Shown here: in pieces, positions 11,339 through 22,475 of the stretch
Layout: each line of letters opens with the position of its first letter
Numbering within the stretch: position 1 is the stretch's first letter
DNA from: Brachycybe producta
Taxonomy: Eukaryota; Arthropoda; Diplopoda; Playtdesmida; Andrognathidae
Length of the DNA: 64,000 nucleotides
NCBI GenBank assembly: GCA_036925085.1
Contig: JAUPFP010000006.1
Location: 1,267,131 to 1,331,130, forward strand
Direction: 5' to 3'
Notes under the pieces: model-generated
Told to the model about the DNA's origin: nothing
Databases searched by the model: none
What the model saw: the letters and a program-made list of their open reading frames with translations, nothing else
Position numbers and translations under genes: made by a program

Positions 11339-12188
11339 AGCTTCTAACTCATTTCCTTAAGGTCTATTTCAGCATTATTTTTCGCTTAAAGCATGTCGTT
11401 TCGGGTTTTCACACATTACAATAAAAAAAAATATTAGAAGAGGAGACATAAAAAATGACGCTTCTTGAAGACGCCTTTCTATAGGCTGATAACATGTAAT
11501 TCAAATTGCCAGATTAGAAATGATTTCACCTTTTGTTCTTCTGCCACAGGCCTTCTTTGCCTGCTTCAGCAGTAATTTTTCAAATTCAAATACAAAATAA
11601 ATGTAATCGAATTATTCAAATTGGATAAATTTCTTTTTCAGTCGATTTTTTTATGCATGTGTGATCCAGCCAAGGCAAAACCCTTCCCAAAAAAAAACTT
11701 TTTATTTTGAATTTTGAAGATCGGAAAGAAAAACCGGAAATACCCAAGAGATTTTTCACTGAAAATCTAACTTTTTGGGGGGTTATTTCATGGCACAAAT
11801 TATTTAAAGAACGTGAAGAAGAAGAAAAAATGAAACGGAATACAATCCTCATGAAAATGAAAATGTTGAAAAGAAGAAGAAAAGAATATCATTTCTTATA
11901 AAAGAAGAGATTCTGTTTCTAATAAGAATCGCACATAGTTTTTTTTTTCTTCTTCAAAATAAAATCTCTCTCTCAAAAAACAATTTTTAGAAATCCATTT
12001 CGAAAGTAATCAAAAATATTAAAATATTCAACTTAAAGTAACGAAAACAAAAAAATAAGAGTTGTGAGTGATATTTTTTTAAAAATGAAAATCACAACAA
12101 CAAAAAAGTGAATCTGTTCCAGTTAATACCCAAAATTTGAGTAAAAACTAGTTTTAATTATTAGAAAATTACTTAAGATGGTTTTTAT
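11339..12188. other. AT-rich spacer
   Basis: Purine-rich GAAGAA runs around 11815-11890 explain the open frames here; no gene or repeat boundary recognised. The last part (about 12140-12188) is the left flank of a family D copy. Confidence 0.45.
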
Positions 12189-12551
12189 TAGGAATGATGG
12201 GCCATTCGAATCCTTGAATCTCGCGAATCTTGAAAAAGATTCGAGATTCGAAAACTCGAATCTTCGCACTTTTTTTCGTCTTTCGAAAATCCAAACCTTA
12301 AAAAAAACTGTTAACTAACAAAAATAACCGGCGATTGTTTGCAATTTCGGTGGTCGGACCCGGATCACCTTGTGGCCCTGACTCTGATTGCCACACTGTT
12401 TTTTTATTAATAATAATTTAATATTTAATATTATTTCATTTATTTGTATCTTCTTAATGAATAATATAGGATTCTTATAGGAAGGATTCGAGAGATTCGA
12501 GAACCTTTAAGGATTCGGATTCGAGAAAATTTAGGATTCGTCCCACTTCTA
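12189..12551. mobile_element. hAT-type MITE with 8-bp target duplication
   Basis: Ends TAGGAATGATGGGCC and GGGACGAATCC-type inverted sequence (right end ...GGATTCGTCCCACTTCTA). It is flanked by the exact 8-bp repeat GTTTTTAT (12181-12188 and 12552-12559), the duplication length of the hAT superfamily. The interior has many ATTCGA/TCGAAT motifs. It interrupts a family D copy, whose halves continue on either side (ACTTAAGATG / GAATAGCTGATTATTCTGTC). Confidence 0.75.
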
Positions 12552-13510
12552 GTTTTTATGAATAGCTGATTATTCTGTCTTTCATAAGAGAAAAATTGAG
12601 AGTTTTAGAAACTAGAAGGGTAGCCCTGCTCAATCACTAAATTGTGACTTTTATGTTGATATTTTTTTCAAAATAAGCTTTTTACGCTCGTAATAAGCTT
12701 TTAAGTGATTGAGCTACTCTTCTAGTTTCCGAAAGATTTCCTAGTTTCTTTTAATTTTACTACTGAAAGACAGAATATTCCGAGTTCGAGATGCGTTTAC
12801 ACTTTTAAAACTACCTTAAAGTGTTTTACAATCACTCAAGAGCTATATTTTCATGTTGATATATTTTAAAATGAACTTTTTATAGACAAAAATTAAAAAA
12901 AAAACATCGTCTGCTCTGTCTCATATTCAAATTTACATAAAAAGCTTATTTTAAAAGATATCAACATAAAAATATGCTTAAATGATTGAACTACCTTTCT
13001 AGTTTCTAAAACACGTTCAAGTTTTTTCTTGATTTTGCACCTGAAAAAGAAAGAATGATCAGAGTTCAAGAGGCGTTTTTACAGCTTTTAAACAACCATA
13101 AGTGATTGAGTTACCCGTTCTAGTTTCTTAAACACTTCATTTTGTACCTGAAAAGACAGGCTTATACCTTGTACACACATGAGTTAAACGAATTAAAAAT
13201 TAAATGTGTTTAGGTGAATTATACGGAATCCAGTTAAGGACAGATGAACACCAAATAAAAATTGACTTTATTATACATATTTTAAATTGAAATATTAAAT
13301 CAATATTTTGTCAATATGGTTTATATATTTAAGTAAATTAACTCAATATTTTCAGATTATTAACTGAATAAATTGAATTCGACATATTGTTTGTTGGTTC
13401 TTCATGGGGCTCTGTAGAACACGTTTATTGTTATTTAAATGTATTTAAATTATCAGGTGTGTACTTCGGTATAATACTGAGTGTTCTAGAGGAAGACGTT
13501 TACACTTTTA
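12552..13510. repeat. Cluster of three family D copies
   Basis: Copies at about 12552-12820, 12821-13090 and 13091-13510 each carry the TTCTAGTTTC / GAAACTAGAA core and a CTGAAAGACAGAAT-like end. The last is split by a family E element (13165-13474); its right remnant, GAAGACGTTTACACTTTTAA, resumes after 13475. Confidence 0.6.
13165..13474 (+). mobile_element. Family E element, copy 2
   Basis: Starts TACCTTGTACACACATGAG and ends GTGTGTACTTCGGTATA. The body matches 54079-54382 very closely (for example GAATTATACGGAATCCAGTT and GGCTCTGTAGAACACGTTTA). Nested in family D. Confidence 0.7.
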
Positions 13511-14520
13511 AGTAAATAGTTTATTATTTGAATATAAATATAAATTTTTTTTAAGAAAATATTCTAGTATGAAATAAAATAATGAATTTACGGATTTATT
13601 TTTGGAAATGAAAAGAGGAAGAGAAGGAAAGAGATTGAATGAAGTTTTTTTGGTGGTGGGGGGCGGGGAGGAATTGGGAGTTTTGCGGATAAAGAAGTAA
13701 TTAACGAATGGCTGACTTGACAAGAATGATTGATGAACAGCAATCAATGGAGAAAAAAAAATGTCCTTCCAAATTGAAGATCTATCAGGACAGGTCACAA
13801 TAGAAGAAGTAGAAGAAAATAAAAGACTAGAATAGATCATTGGAGGTCTTTTGTGAAAAAAAAAACATTCCCTTGACTCTCTCTTTCTGTCTCGCTCTCT
13901 CTCTGTGTGTTTCTTGGATGTGTTTACGGTGTGTCTGTGGATATTTTTTCTGATCAATAACAATTGAATCGAGAGATGACCAAGAGAGAGTGAAAAAAAA
14001 ACCCTACATCTTCAATCATAATCATAATCATAGATCTTCTTTAATATTTATCAATTTATCATAATGGAAGAAAGGTTTCTTCTATTGGTAGTATATACAT
14101 GTATATATGATGGTCAATTGTTTGTGACTAATGAGGAACAAACACAAAAATAATCAGCCTGGTCCTTTTTTTTTTCTTGTTGTTGTTGTTGCTTTATTGT
14201 ATTGTTGTGAACTTGTGATCAATTTCGGAATAACAAATCCTTTTACAAATTACATTTATATAAAAATAACATGATCCATAAATGTAGTTTGATCAGAAAT
14301 AATCATCATCTTTGACGAATTTTTTTTTTGTCATTTTGATGATTTATTAAAAAAAAAGTGCATTAGTAAAAGTGAGTATGGAAGTATAGTCACTTTTTTA
14401 TTATTAAAAGCACCTTTAAGAATAGATTCGAAGTTAGTTAGAAACTAGAATAGTAAGAAAATATGCTGAATAGTAATTTTTCAGATGTTAATTGGGTGGC
14501 GCACTCAGAAACTTATGACT
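13511..14520. other. AT-rich spacer
   Basis: Contains a purine-rich GGTGGGGGGCGGGG tract (13654) and CT-rich runs; the 151-aa open frame on the minus strand (13508-13963) is low-complexity and matches no domain I know. Confidence 0.45.
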
Positions 14521-14814
14521 TTTTTTAACATCAAGCAAATGTTTTTGAAATTTGTGGCCCCAAATGTCAATTATGAAGTTATCATCATCATCATTACAAC
14601 AACTGTAATTATGCTTTTTTTTCTAATCGAAAAGGCTGGTTAGAGGCTAGATGTCTGGTTAGTATCAGTTGTCAACTAGGATTCTAGGCAGTGTTTTTGA
14701 TTTAAAAAAAAAAACATAATTGTTGGTTGATCTTTAAATGTGATTGTTACTTCAGAATTGGCTCTTGAGCCACAAATTAAGATTGCTTGATATTTTGCAT
14801 AAAATTCCAAGCTC
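14521..14814. mobile_element. Family B mariner-type MITE, decayed
   Basis: Internal blocks (ATGAAGTTATCATCATCATC, GGCTGGTTAGAGGCTAGAT, AGTTGTCAACTAG, GATTGTTACTTCAGAATTGG) match the family. The left end is eroded; the right end AAGCTC is followed by TA at 14815. Confidence 0.65.
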
Positions 14815-14816
14815 TA

Positions 14817-15886
14817 CTTATGACTATTTTTACTGTAAATCATCATAAAAGGTGATTGCACCTCTTAGACAATTCTTGAAAAGAAAAGTATTTCCGAATG
14901 TGCTTTATTTTGTCTTTTTCTGATCAGATATGAGGTCATAGAAATCCTCATATACAGAGATACTTCCGACCTTTATTGGAGGTCACCATATAGGATTTAA
15001 TTTTCTCCAGAAAGAAAGTTAGATGCTTTCTTTCTTGAGAAGACTTGATGAAACTTGCAGTTCCCGGTTACACGTTCTTTTTTTTTGCAGACAACTTGTC
15101 CATTGTTTTCGATTGCACCCTTCTGGTCGCATTTTCAATAATTTTTAAGTCAAACCTAATACTAAGCTCATTAGTTTTGCATGAAAATTCATGAGTTTAG
15201 CATTACCTTTAACTTTAGAATTACGAATTCAATCATGAAAAATAAACTTTTTTTTTGTAATAGATGCAGATGCAGATTATTACAATTTCTAAGAAAATAA
15301 AAACTTTATTTAAATATGGCAACCAGTAATAATTGACTTGATGAATAGTATAATAAAAACTTTTAAGCATCCACAAAACTGGCTAAGCTTTAAAGCTTTA
15401 AAGCTAAAACTTAATCTTATATAATTTCGTGCCAACGTTTAAAGAAAAATCCAAATATTTTCTTACAAAATAACTAAATTAAAATTTCACTCTACTCTTC
15501 CTCCTCCTCCTCCTCCTCCTCAAAAAAATGTGGCACAGATGTGTTTTGAGGGAAAAAATCCATTTCACGCTTCTTTAGCATTTTTAGTTAGCTATTTCAT
15601 TTTTAGCGTTTGTTCCTGTCTTTTTGAATGTCAGTAATTTCTGCGTTTTTTTTTGTGTGTATTTGCTCTTCTTCATTTTCTTAATGGATAAAGAAGACCA
15701 GAGGAGAGAGAAACCCTACAACATTCTACATAGGGTAATATAGGGGGTGGTGTAGGACCCCCCGAAATTTAGAATTTATCATGAAAACTCATCTGAACCT
15801 GCTGTTAGAAGGCTTTTTTTTTCTCCTCTTCTTATTTTCTTTACTATCCAATTCACTTCTCTTGTTGATGCCACAAAACGCACACA

Positions 15887-15951
<65 letters not shown>

Positions 15952-16692
15952 ACACATAGAGGAGAGAGAGAGATAGAGATATAAGTACTTTATTAAGAAA
16001 GATCTAAACTCAAATCAAATCTTGTGCTCAATTTTTACTCGGAGAATTTGAAGCATTCAGAAAGCAATTCATCACAGAAAGAAAGAAAGAAAGAGAGAGA
16101 AAAAAGTGCCGGACTTTTAACCTAACCATTTATATATCCTATAGACCTATCTATATATCTGCACAAATGTTCCTTAAAGCTTCTTCTTTTTATACAAAAA
16201 AATAGGGAAAAAAAGACGGCATTGCATAGGACAGCTGTTAACGCTTAGTCCATAGGGAACGGGATGTTTCTTCTTCTTCTTCTTCTTGATGCAATTTAAA
16301 CATGGCAACCATAGGGATTTTTTTTGTCTTTAGACTTTTCTTTTAGCAAAATAGAAAAGCTGAACGAACTCTTACCGGAGACAGTTAATTTATCAGGATG
16401 CTGCTGCTGCTATATTGGGGTAATTGTTTTTTTTTTTTTGGAATCTGAAACAGGGAGGGGGGAACTCTAACCTTTTTTACTAAAAAATGTGATGCAAATT
16501 CGTAACTAAAGAGGTAGATCTTAACAAGGAACTGGTTTTTATCACGTTTTCAACGAAAAATTGGCACGAGTATATATCTAGTATTCATGAAGTTCATTTG
16601 AAGAACTCAACCAGTAATCTAGAGGTTTACTAATGGTATACTGGATATACTTCACATGCCAAGTTTAAATTACCAGAGTTATTTTTAATTCA
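14817..16692. other. AT-rich spacer with microsatellites
   Basis: Holds a (TCC)n run (15498-15520), a (TA)n block (15891-15948), a (GAAA)n block (16077-16098) and (CTT)n (16270-16287). No gene seen. Confidence 0.5.
15891..15948. repeat. (TA)29 microsatellite
   Basis: Uninterrupted TA repeat of about 58 bp. Confidence 0.95.
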
Positions 16693-16865
16693 ATTCAATT
16701 CAGTACACCTGTAATCAATGCGAGAGCTGATGTGTGACAGGTTAGAATATAATTAATTCTCTTAAGCATAATTGCTTGTCATTTAGACAAAGTTTAGAAA
16801 TCATCATCGTCAAATTGAAATCGTCCTAAAACAGAAAGAACTATCTGCTGGAAAAGGTAGTTAGA
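16693..16865 (-). pseudogene. LINE 3' end, inverted copy
   Basis: On the minus strand it ends with ATTACAGGTGTACTGAATTG and repeated GAATT, matching the 3' end of the LINE at 10390-10855. Upstream, GTTTTAGGACGATTTCAATT and GACGATGATG match the last coding codons of that copy. Only the last ~170 bp remain. Confidence 0.7.
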
Positions 16866-17267
16866 GTGACCAATTTACCTCCAGAGATTTCTTGTCAAAA
16901 TATTGTCAAGAATTATTTAACGATTAACAAAATAATTTCTAAAATTTAAAATAAAGTCATTAATATATTTAAAAAAAAATTAAAAATCAGTTGACTTCCT
17001 GTAAATTAACTTTTATCAGATAGATGCGCGCCACCAAATAACAGACACTGGCAACTGTGTACTCCTCTACTCGAATTCTGATGTGTTGCGATCACCTCAC
17101 TCATTACTTTCATTTCCAAAGTACCATGGATATTTGAATTATTCCTCACATGGAGGGTTGTATTAAGTTGAATAGGAATAGGGAAAATACCTATATTTCA
17201 TTAAGGAAATCTGGAAATGTGAGTGGTGACAACCTTTGCCACAAAAAAGGGGGCGGTGGAGATACTT
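16866..17267. other. Spacer
   Basis: AT-rich, no feature recognised apart from a short G-rich patch at 17249-17259. Confidence 0.45.
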
Positions 17268-17450
17268 ACAGGCAATTAGAAAACAGGATGAACAGACGAC
17301 TGGCAACTTCTAATTGGTTTGTTGTGTGGTTTGACGTTGAAAAGGGCGGAGCATGTGATGTCAGACTACATAACCAACCAGTTAGAAGTTGCATTTCGGC
17401 ATAAAAAGGGCGGAGCCAACTTCTGTTCATCCCGTTTTCTAAGTGCCTGT
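17268..17450. mobile_element. Family A MITE with internal deletion, no target duplication
   Basis: Ends ACAGGCAATTAG and TGCCTGT are intact, but the left arm lacks the GTTGGCTCCGCCC block present on the right (17410-17424). The 9-bp flanks do not match. A deletion or recombination between copies is a possible cause. Confidence 0.8.
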
Positions 17451-17749
17451 CAAAAAGGGGGGGGGGAGACTTTGGTTTTTGGAAATTTAAAATGGCGTCG
17501 TTTGGTGGCTCAGGAAAAGTCACTTCATTTTTAAGTTTTGTTTTATGGTTTTATTGACTTCTTCTGGAGATAATGGTTTCTTTAAGTAAAAAAGTAAGAA
17601 TAGTTGCTGATGTGTGGCGCATTTAAATAATGCATTCAGTTCTCTTGAGTTGACAAATGGTTATAAATGTGAAAAGTGTTTTAATATTTGCCTTAAAAAT
17701 CCCTATCAAATGAAACCTAGTCAGTTTATGGACAACAAACACCAAGTGA
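17451..17749. other. Spacer
   Basis: G-run at 17457-17467, otherwise plain AT-rich sequence. Confidence 0.4.
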
Positions 17750-17758
17750 CTTTTAGAA

Positions 17759-17965
17759 ACAAGTAATTAGAAATAGGTGAAAACTTCAGTTGGCTCCGCC
17801 CTTGTTATGACGACTGGCAACTTCTAATTGGCTGGTTATGTAGTCTGACGTTGGAAAAGGCGGAGCATGTGACGTCAGACTTCATAACCAGCCAATTAGA
17901 AGTTGCCAGTCGTCATAACAAAGGCGGAGCCAACTGAAGTTTTCACCTATTTCTAACTTGCCTGT
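17759..17965. mobile_element. Family A MITE with 9-bp target duplication
   Basis: Flanked by the exact direct repeat CTTTTAGAA (17750-17758 and 17966-17974). Arms carry GGCTCCGCCCTTGTTATGAC and complement; the centre has GTGACGTCAGAC (a TGACGTCA palindrome). Confidence 0.9.
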
Positions 17966-17974
17966 CTTTTAGAA

Positions 17975-19232
17975 TAAAATGGCGCTAATGTCTAATGAAA
18001 TAAAATTGTCAATTTCTCATATTTTTTTTGGCTCACGCCACATACATGTTGTTGTTGTTTTTTTCAGTTCATTTGGGACTGACACCCATTTTTTTTTCTT
18101 TCTTTTTACTGATTATGTCTAAAGCAGGACTCCCATTATTAATCAAAGTCAATCGAAATGGCGTGTTTTGTTGTCCAAAAAAAATGTAGAGAAGGGGGAG
18201 GGGGGTGAGAATAATAAAGGGTCCTCCCTATCCATTTTTTTTTTGGTAGAGTTTGTTGACTGTAGTATATCCGTAGAACCAACTAACCAAACCAACCAAC
18301 CACTGATGATGATGATGAGGATGAGGATGAAATAGTTTGGTTCGTGTACATTAATTATAATACTATTTGAATAATTTAGTTTTGAGTTACGGAACAAAAT
18401 GAATAGATGAAATGTCGAAATTTTTTGTTGTTGTTTGCTATAGATATAGAAATTGCACATACAGTATAACCAAAATGTATATATATAAAAAAAATACCCT
18501 ATTTCTGGTTGTATAATATATACATTTTGGTAAAAGTTTGCGTGCAATCACAAAAAAAAATAAAGGTTGTATGCATTTTTATTTATTTGACTAATTTGTT
18601 ACCTAAGTTACTCTTATATATTGTAAATTTTGAATGGTATTTAGGAGGAGGAGAAGAAGGGGGGGGGGGGGGGGGTTTGCATTTAAAAACGGTTGATGAT
18701 TTTTTTTTCTTCCAGTAACTAAGGCAATATCGAAAACCTGTCTATGTATATTCAGTTCAAAGTAGTTATTGAATCACATTCAACCACCAAATACATTGGA
18801 TATAAAGAAAAAAAAGTCTATTGAAATAAGAGGTAGAGTTGAACAACCTTTTTTAAGCTAAGGGCCAGAAAATAAAAGATACATTTTGAGCTGTAAAGCC
18901 TAGAACACCCGTGTGGACAGAAATGGACTGTGGAAGAAAGAAACAGCTTTGAGAAAATCATCTGGATCTCCAAAAAAAAATGCCTAGAAGACTACCACCA
19001 CCACCACCACCACATTCATTCTGTTTTCATTTTTACCTGCAATAAATGGTGTCATCTTTTGCTAGTTTGCTTTCTGCACCTAACGAGCATAGCGTGTTGA
19101 GTGAAATCAAAAAGCTTTTCTCAATTCTATGAGTTGAAGCTCGACTACACCACTTTGTTGAGCTTCGACTCAAAATTGATCGAGGTTTTGGTGAGCTGCC
19201 TCTGGGCAATGGTCATTGAAAGACAATCGCCA
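17975..19232. other. Spacer with low-complexity tracts
   Basis: Contains (GAT)n at 18303-18330, a 17-base G run (18659-18675) followed by poly-T, and (CCA)n at 18988-19012. The 132-aa minus frame at 18149-18547 has no domain. No gene supported. Confidence 0.5.
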
Positions 19233-19241
19233 TAGTTCGAG

Positions 19242-19447
19242 ACAGGCATTTAGAAATCGGGACGAACACAAGTTGGCTCCGCCCTTTTTATGACGACCGG
19301 CAACTTCTAATTGGTTGGTTATGTAGTCTGACGTCACATGCTCCGCCCTTTTCAACATCGAACTACACAACAAACCAATTAGAAGTTCCCGGTCGTCATA
19401 AAAAGTGCGGGGCCAACTTGTGTCCGTCCCGATTTCTAAACGCCTGT
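19242..19447. mobile_element. Family A MITE with 9-bp target duplication
   Basis: Ends ACAGGCATTTAGAAATCGGG and complement, flanked by exact TAGTTCGAG (19233-19241 and 19448-19456). Contains CTGACGTCACATGCTCCGCC. Confidence 0.9.
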
Positions 19448-19487
19448 TAGTTCGAGTGGCTGTTACAATTCAAAACTAGTTTAAAAT

Positions 19488-19632
19488 ACAGGCAATTGTG
19501 CCCAGCATTAGAATTTTTTTTTTTGCTCTGACCTTTTATGAACGTCATCAATTTCTAATTGGTTTGTTACTTGGTCTGACGTCATAAAAGGGCGGAGCAA
19601 AAGAAATTCTAATGCTGGGCACAATTGCCTGT
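19488..19632. mobile_element. Family A2 MITE
   Basis: Terminal repeats ACAGGCAATTGTGCCCAGCA and TGCTGGGCACAATTGCCTGT are perfect complements. Flanks GTTTAAAAT and GTTTTAAAC match at 7 of 9 bases, suggesting a decayed 9-bp duplication. The inner part (ATCAATTTCTAATTGG, GTCTGACGTCATAAAAGGGC) resembles family A. Confidence 0.8.
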
Positions 19633-19641
19633 GTTTTAAAC

Positions 19642-20457
19642 TGGTTGCTAGTGTAGTTTCCTATAGAAAAAAAAGGTTTAAAATTCTCGTTATGGTGGTG
19701 GGCTACAGGGTTGCCTATACCCTAAGTTGCCTATTATTTGTAGTTGTTTGCTTTTGCTTAGTTTTCACTCATTTGTTCGAATTGCAAAGAAGATTTTTTT
19801 TACACTTTTTCTCTCTTCTCTTCTTGCATTTTTATTCAAAATCATTCTTTCTCATTTCCACTTTTAAGTTATCTTATTTGTATTCAGTAAACCTCCTTAA
19901 ATTGGGTCGGTTTTCCTATTTATATGTAAGGCCCTATGTGTGTGTTTCTTGTTAAGAGTGTTTTATTAAACGTAATGGCCGTGAATTTGATTGTAGGATT
20001 TACGTTTCATTTGCATTATTATACCATGTTGATTTGAGGGTTTATAGTTTGCTAGTAATGTTTGTTCAAGGATTTTTCTTTTTCTTCTTCTTCCTCCTAG
20101 GAAACTAGCAAATGTTTTGTCATTTTGCTTACAAAATAATATAATGTCTCTTTAGTAGAATTTGCTTCTAGAATGATATCTTATGATGTAAAAAGTGGAA
20201 TTGAAGCCTCTCCTCCCATTTCCAAAAAAAAAAACCCCCATCTTCTCTCCTCTCAACTTTCTTATTCGTAGAATCTCATTTTTTGAACAAAAAACAAATA
20301 TATTCCTCAAACAATATATATTTTTGATTATTTCTTTTGTTGTCAGTTGCATCTGCATAATGGCATAATGCGTACAAATAACGAGAACTTTATGAACTTT
20401 TTTTTCTTCTCTTGTCTAATACACCAAAGTGGAAAATCAGTTATTTTGAGTATTTAC
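19642..20457. other. Spacer
   Basis: AT-rich; pyrimidine-rich runs near 19810 and 20070-20098. No gene seen. Confidence 0.45.
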
Positions 20458-20468
20458 TAGACAATGTG

Positions 20469-20948
20469 TGCAGACGACTCGGTAGCGCAATGGTGAAGGT
20501 CTCCGATTAACAGACAGTTAGAAATCGGGGAGAACTTCAGTTGGCTCCGCCCTTTTTATGACGACTGGCAACTTCTAATTGGTTGGAATTATGTAGTCTG
20601 ACGTGACATGCTCCGCCCCTTTTCAATGTCGACCCACGCAACAAACAAATTAGAAGTTGCCGGTCGTCATAAAAAGGGCTGAGCCAACTGAAGTTCTCCC
20701 CGATTTCTAACTGCCTGTCTCCGATTGTGGTGCTGGATGTCCGAATCCTGGCGAGATGACCTTTGTATGCTTGTATTTTCCTGCTTTGATTTCAATTGTA
20801 TTTGATATTGACTTGGATTGGAAAGATGATTTGCATTTGATACTGAAACTTACTATTTGAAAGTTGCCTTTGTATTGAATTGTTTTGTATGACCCTGAAA
20901 TGACCTCGATTGTTGATGGGGACGTTGAGCAACTAATAAACAAACAAT
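20469..20948 (+). mobile_element. tRNA-derived SINE split by a MITE
   Basis: An 11-bp exact duplication, TAGACAATGTG (20458-20468 and 20949-20959), brackets the unit. The head resembles a tRNA: box A-like TAGCGCAATGG (about 20482) and, after the nested MITE (20510-20718), box B-like GTCCGAATCC. The tail reads GATGGGGACGTTGAGCAACT then AATAAACAAACAA. Without the MITE and its 9-bp duplication the SINE is about 262 bp. Such elements are transcribed by RNA polymerase III and moved by a LINE; here the promoter boxes are separated by 209 bp of insertion, so this copy should be silent. Confidence 0.8.
20510..20718. mobile_element. Family A MITE inside the SINE head
   Basis: Ends ACAGACAGTTAG and CTAACTGCCTGT. 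Flanks CTCCGATTA (20501-20509) and CTCCGATTG (20719-20727) match at 8 of 9 bases. It separates box A from box B of the SINE. Confidence 0.9.
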
Positions 20949-21109
20949 TAGACAATGTGCTAAATGTGCATCCTTGCACATAACTATTGAAATATTTAGA
21001 CAGTGTTCAGAATGCCCTACACAACAAAAAAGGTCTATTAGATAAAGCATTGTTAAAGACATTGCTTAAAACAAAGTTAAACTTAAAAACAAAGATTTGT
21101 TTTTCAAGA

Positions 21110-21480
21110 AGAGAAATTTAAAGTTTGTTAGGTCATTTTCAAATTCAAATAAAATAAAAAGCTTATTTTGAAAGATGATGATGATAGGTCATGCAGTCCA
21201 CGGACTGGTTCCACAGCAAGTGTAAGTTGCTGCATACTCGGGAAAGGCGAAATGCAGTGGTTTCCCCTTGCCTTCTGCGTATGAAGATCAAGATGAAGAT
21301 AAGCACAAACAGCCATGCCCGAACCCGGGACCCACACCACAATCGGAGATCATCCCATTGCGCAACCAAGGCGTCGGCATTTTGAAAGATAGCTCAACAT
21401 AAAAAATACCCTGAAGCGATTGGGTTGTGTTACTCTTCTAGTTTCTAAAACAAATTCAAGTTTTTCTTCAAGCTAGGCGC
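21110..21480. repeat. Family D copy split by a SINE
   Basis: TTCAAATAAAATAAAAAGC...ATTTTGAAAGAT on the left continues at 21379 as ATTTTGAAAGATAGCTCAAC and then TACTCTTCTAGTTTCTAAAA. Confidence 0.6.
21177..21378 (-). mobile_element. tRNA-derived SINE with 12-bp target duplication
   Basis: Bracketed by exact ATTTTGAAAGAT (21165-21176 and 21379-21390). On the minus strand: box A-like TGGTTGCGCAATGG, then CTCCGATTGTGGTG, box B GGGTTCGGGC, a body with GGGGAAACCACTGCATTTCG and CCAGTCCGTGGACTGCATGA, and a short ATC-repeat tail. Length 202 bp. The head is clearly related to the SINE at 20469, but body and tail differ. It is a retroposed element and not a functional tRNA: no acceptor stem closes. Confidence 0.85.
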
Positions 21481-22138
21481 GCGCCATCTGTGTAGACGAA
21501 AAACAAAATAAATATCTATTCAGCCACCGTTAAACGTTTATTATTTTTAAGCAGATTTACTACTAAATTGGTGTTTCAGTAAATTTCACAAGTGTTTCTA
21601 TAGACTGACTGATTTTCTTACTTTGTTGTGCAGTTAGCTTATGGTGTATGCGTGGCCCCTTTTTTTTTCACAATACAACCTAGTTTAGTGGTTTCGATTA
21701 TGACGTCACTTAAGAAATTACGATTTTTTTTTTTCTTCTTCTCTTATGGTTGGGTTTTTTTTATGGAAATGCTTTCAGAATTTTGAGGTTTTTTTTCTAT
21801 AAATAAAACGGAAACGAAGAAATAAGAAAAAAAATTACAACTACTCATATAATAATAATACATAGTAAGAGTTATTCTGATAGAAACTTTGAAGTTTTGT
21901 GTGTCCATCTCTATGGAGGGAGTGAAAAAAAAACACACACAATGACTTTTTGTGGTAATTTGTGTTGCATTTGTCATTTTTATGTCAAGATTTATACATT
22001 GAACATATATATCGTTCAATGCCCAAGGTTCAAGTTGTGATTTTCTTTGTGTTTGTGTGTATGTAATGTGGTCATATATATATGAGAAGCTTAGAAGCCA
22101 AGAGAAATAAGTAACAAAAGTAATATTCTGAGTAAATT
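21481..22138. other. Spacer
   Basis: AT-rich. Contains a weak GACTGATTTTC motif (21606) also seen near 25628 and 31123. No gene seen. Confidence 0.4.
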
Positions 22139-22475
22139 TAGTTTAAAGAGACCTTTTGTAGACATCACTGTTAAAGTTCTACATAGACCTTCCATAGACA
22201 TCAATGGTAATAGTTCTACGTAGGCCTTTCAGAGATATCAAAGTTTGTAGTTTTATGAAGATTTTCCATAGACATCAATGTTATAGTTCTACTAGAACCT
22301 TCTTTCATAGACAGCAATGTTATAGTTCTAAGTAGACCTTCCACAGACATCAATGGTGGTGGTTTCTACGTAGTCCTTCCATAGATATCAATGTTATAGT
22401 TTTACATAGACCATCCATAGAGCTCAATGTTAAAGTTCTACTAGGCCCTTCCTCCATAGAGTTCAATGTTATAGT
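22139..22475. repeat. Degenerate ~36-bp tandem array
   Basis: About eight units built on GTTCTACATAGACCTTCCAT plus AGACATCAATGTTATA. Units vary by substitutions and small insertions, so the array is old. Confidence 0.8.

Noticed and set aside
13508-13963. 151-residue frame on the minus strand
   Set aside because: Low-complexity Ser/Phe/Lys composition from poly-A, GT and CT runs; no domain.
21177-21378. Functional tRNA gene on the minus strand
   Set aside because: Box A and B are present but there is no closed acceptor stem, and a 12-bp target duplication with a longer body identifies a SINE.
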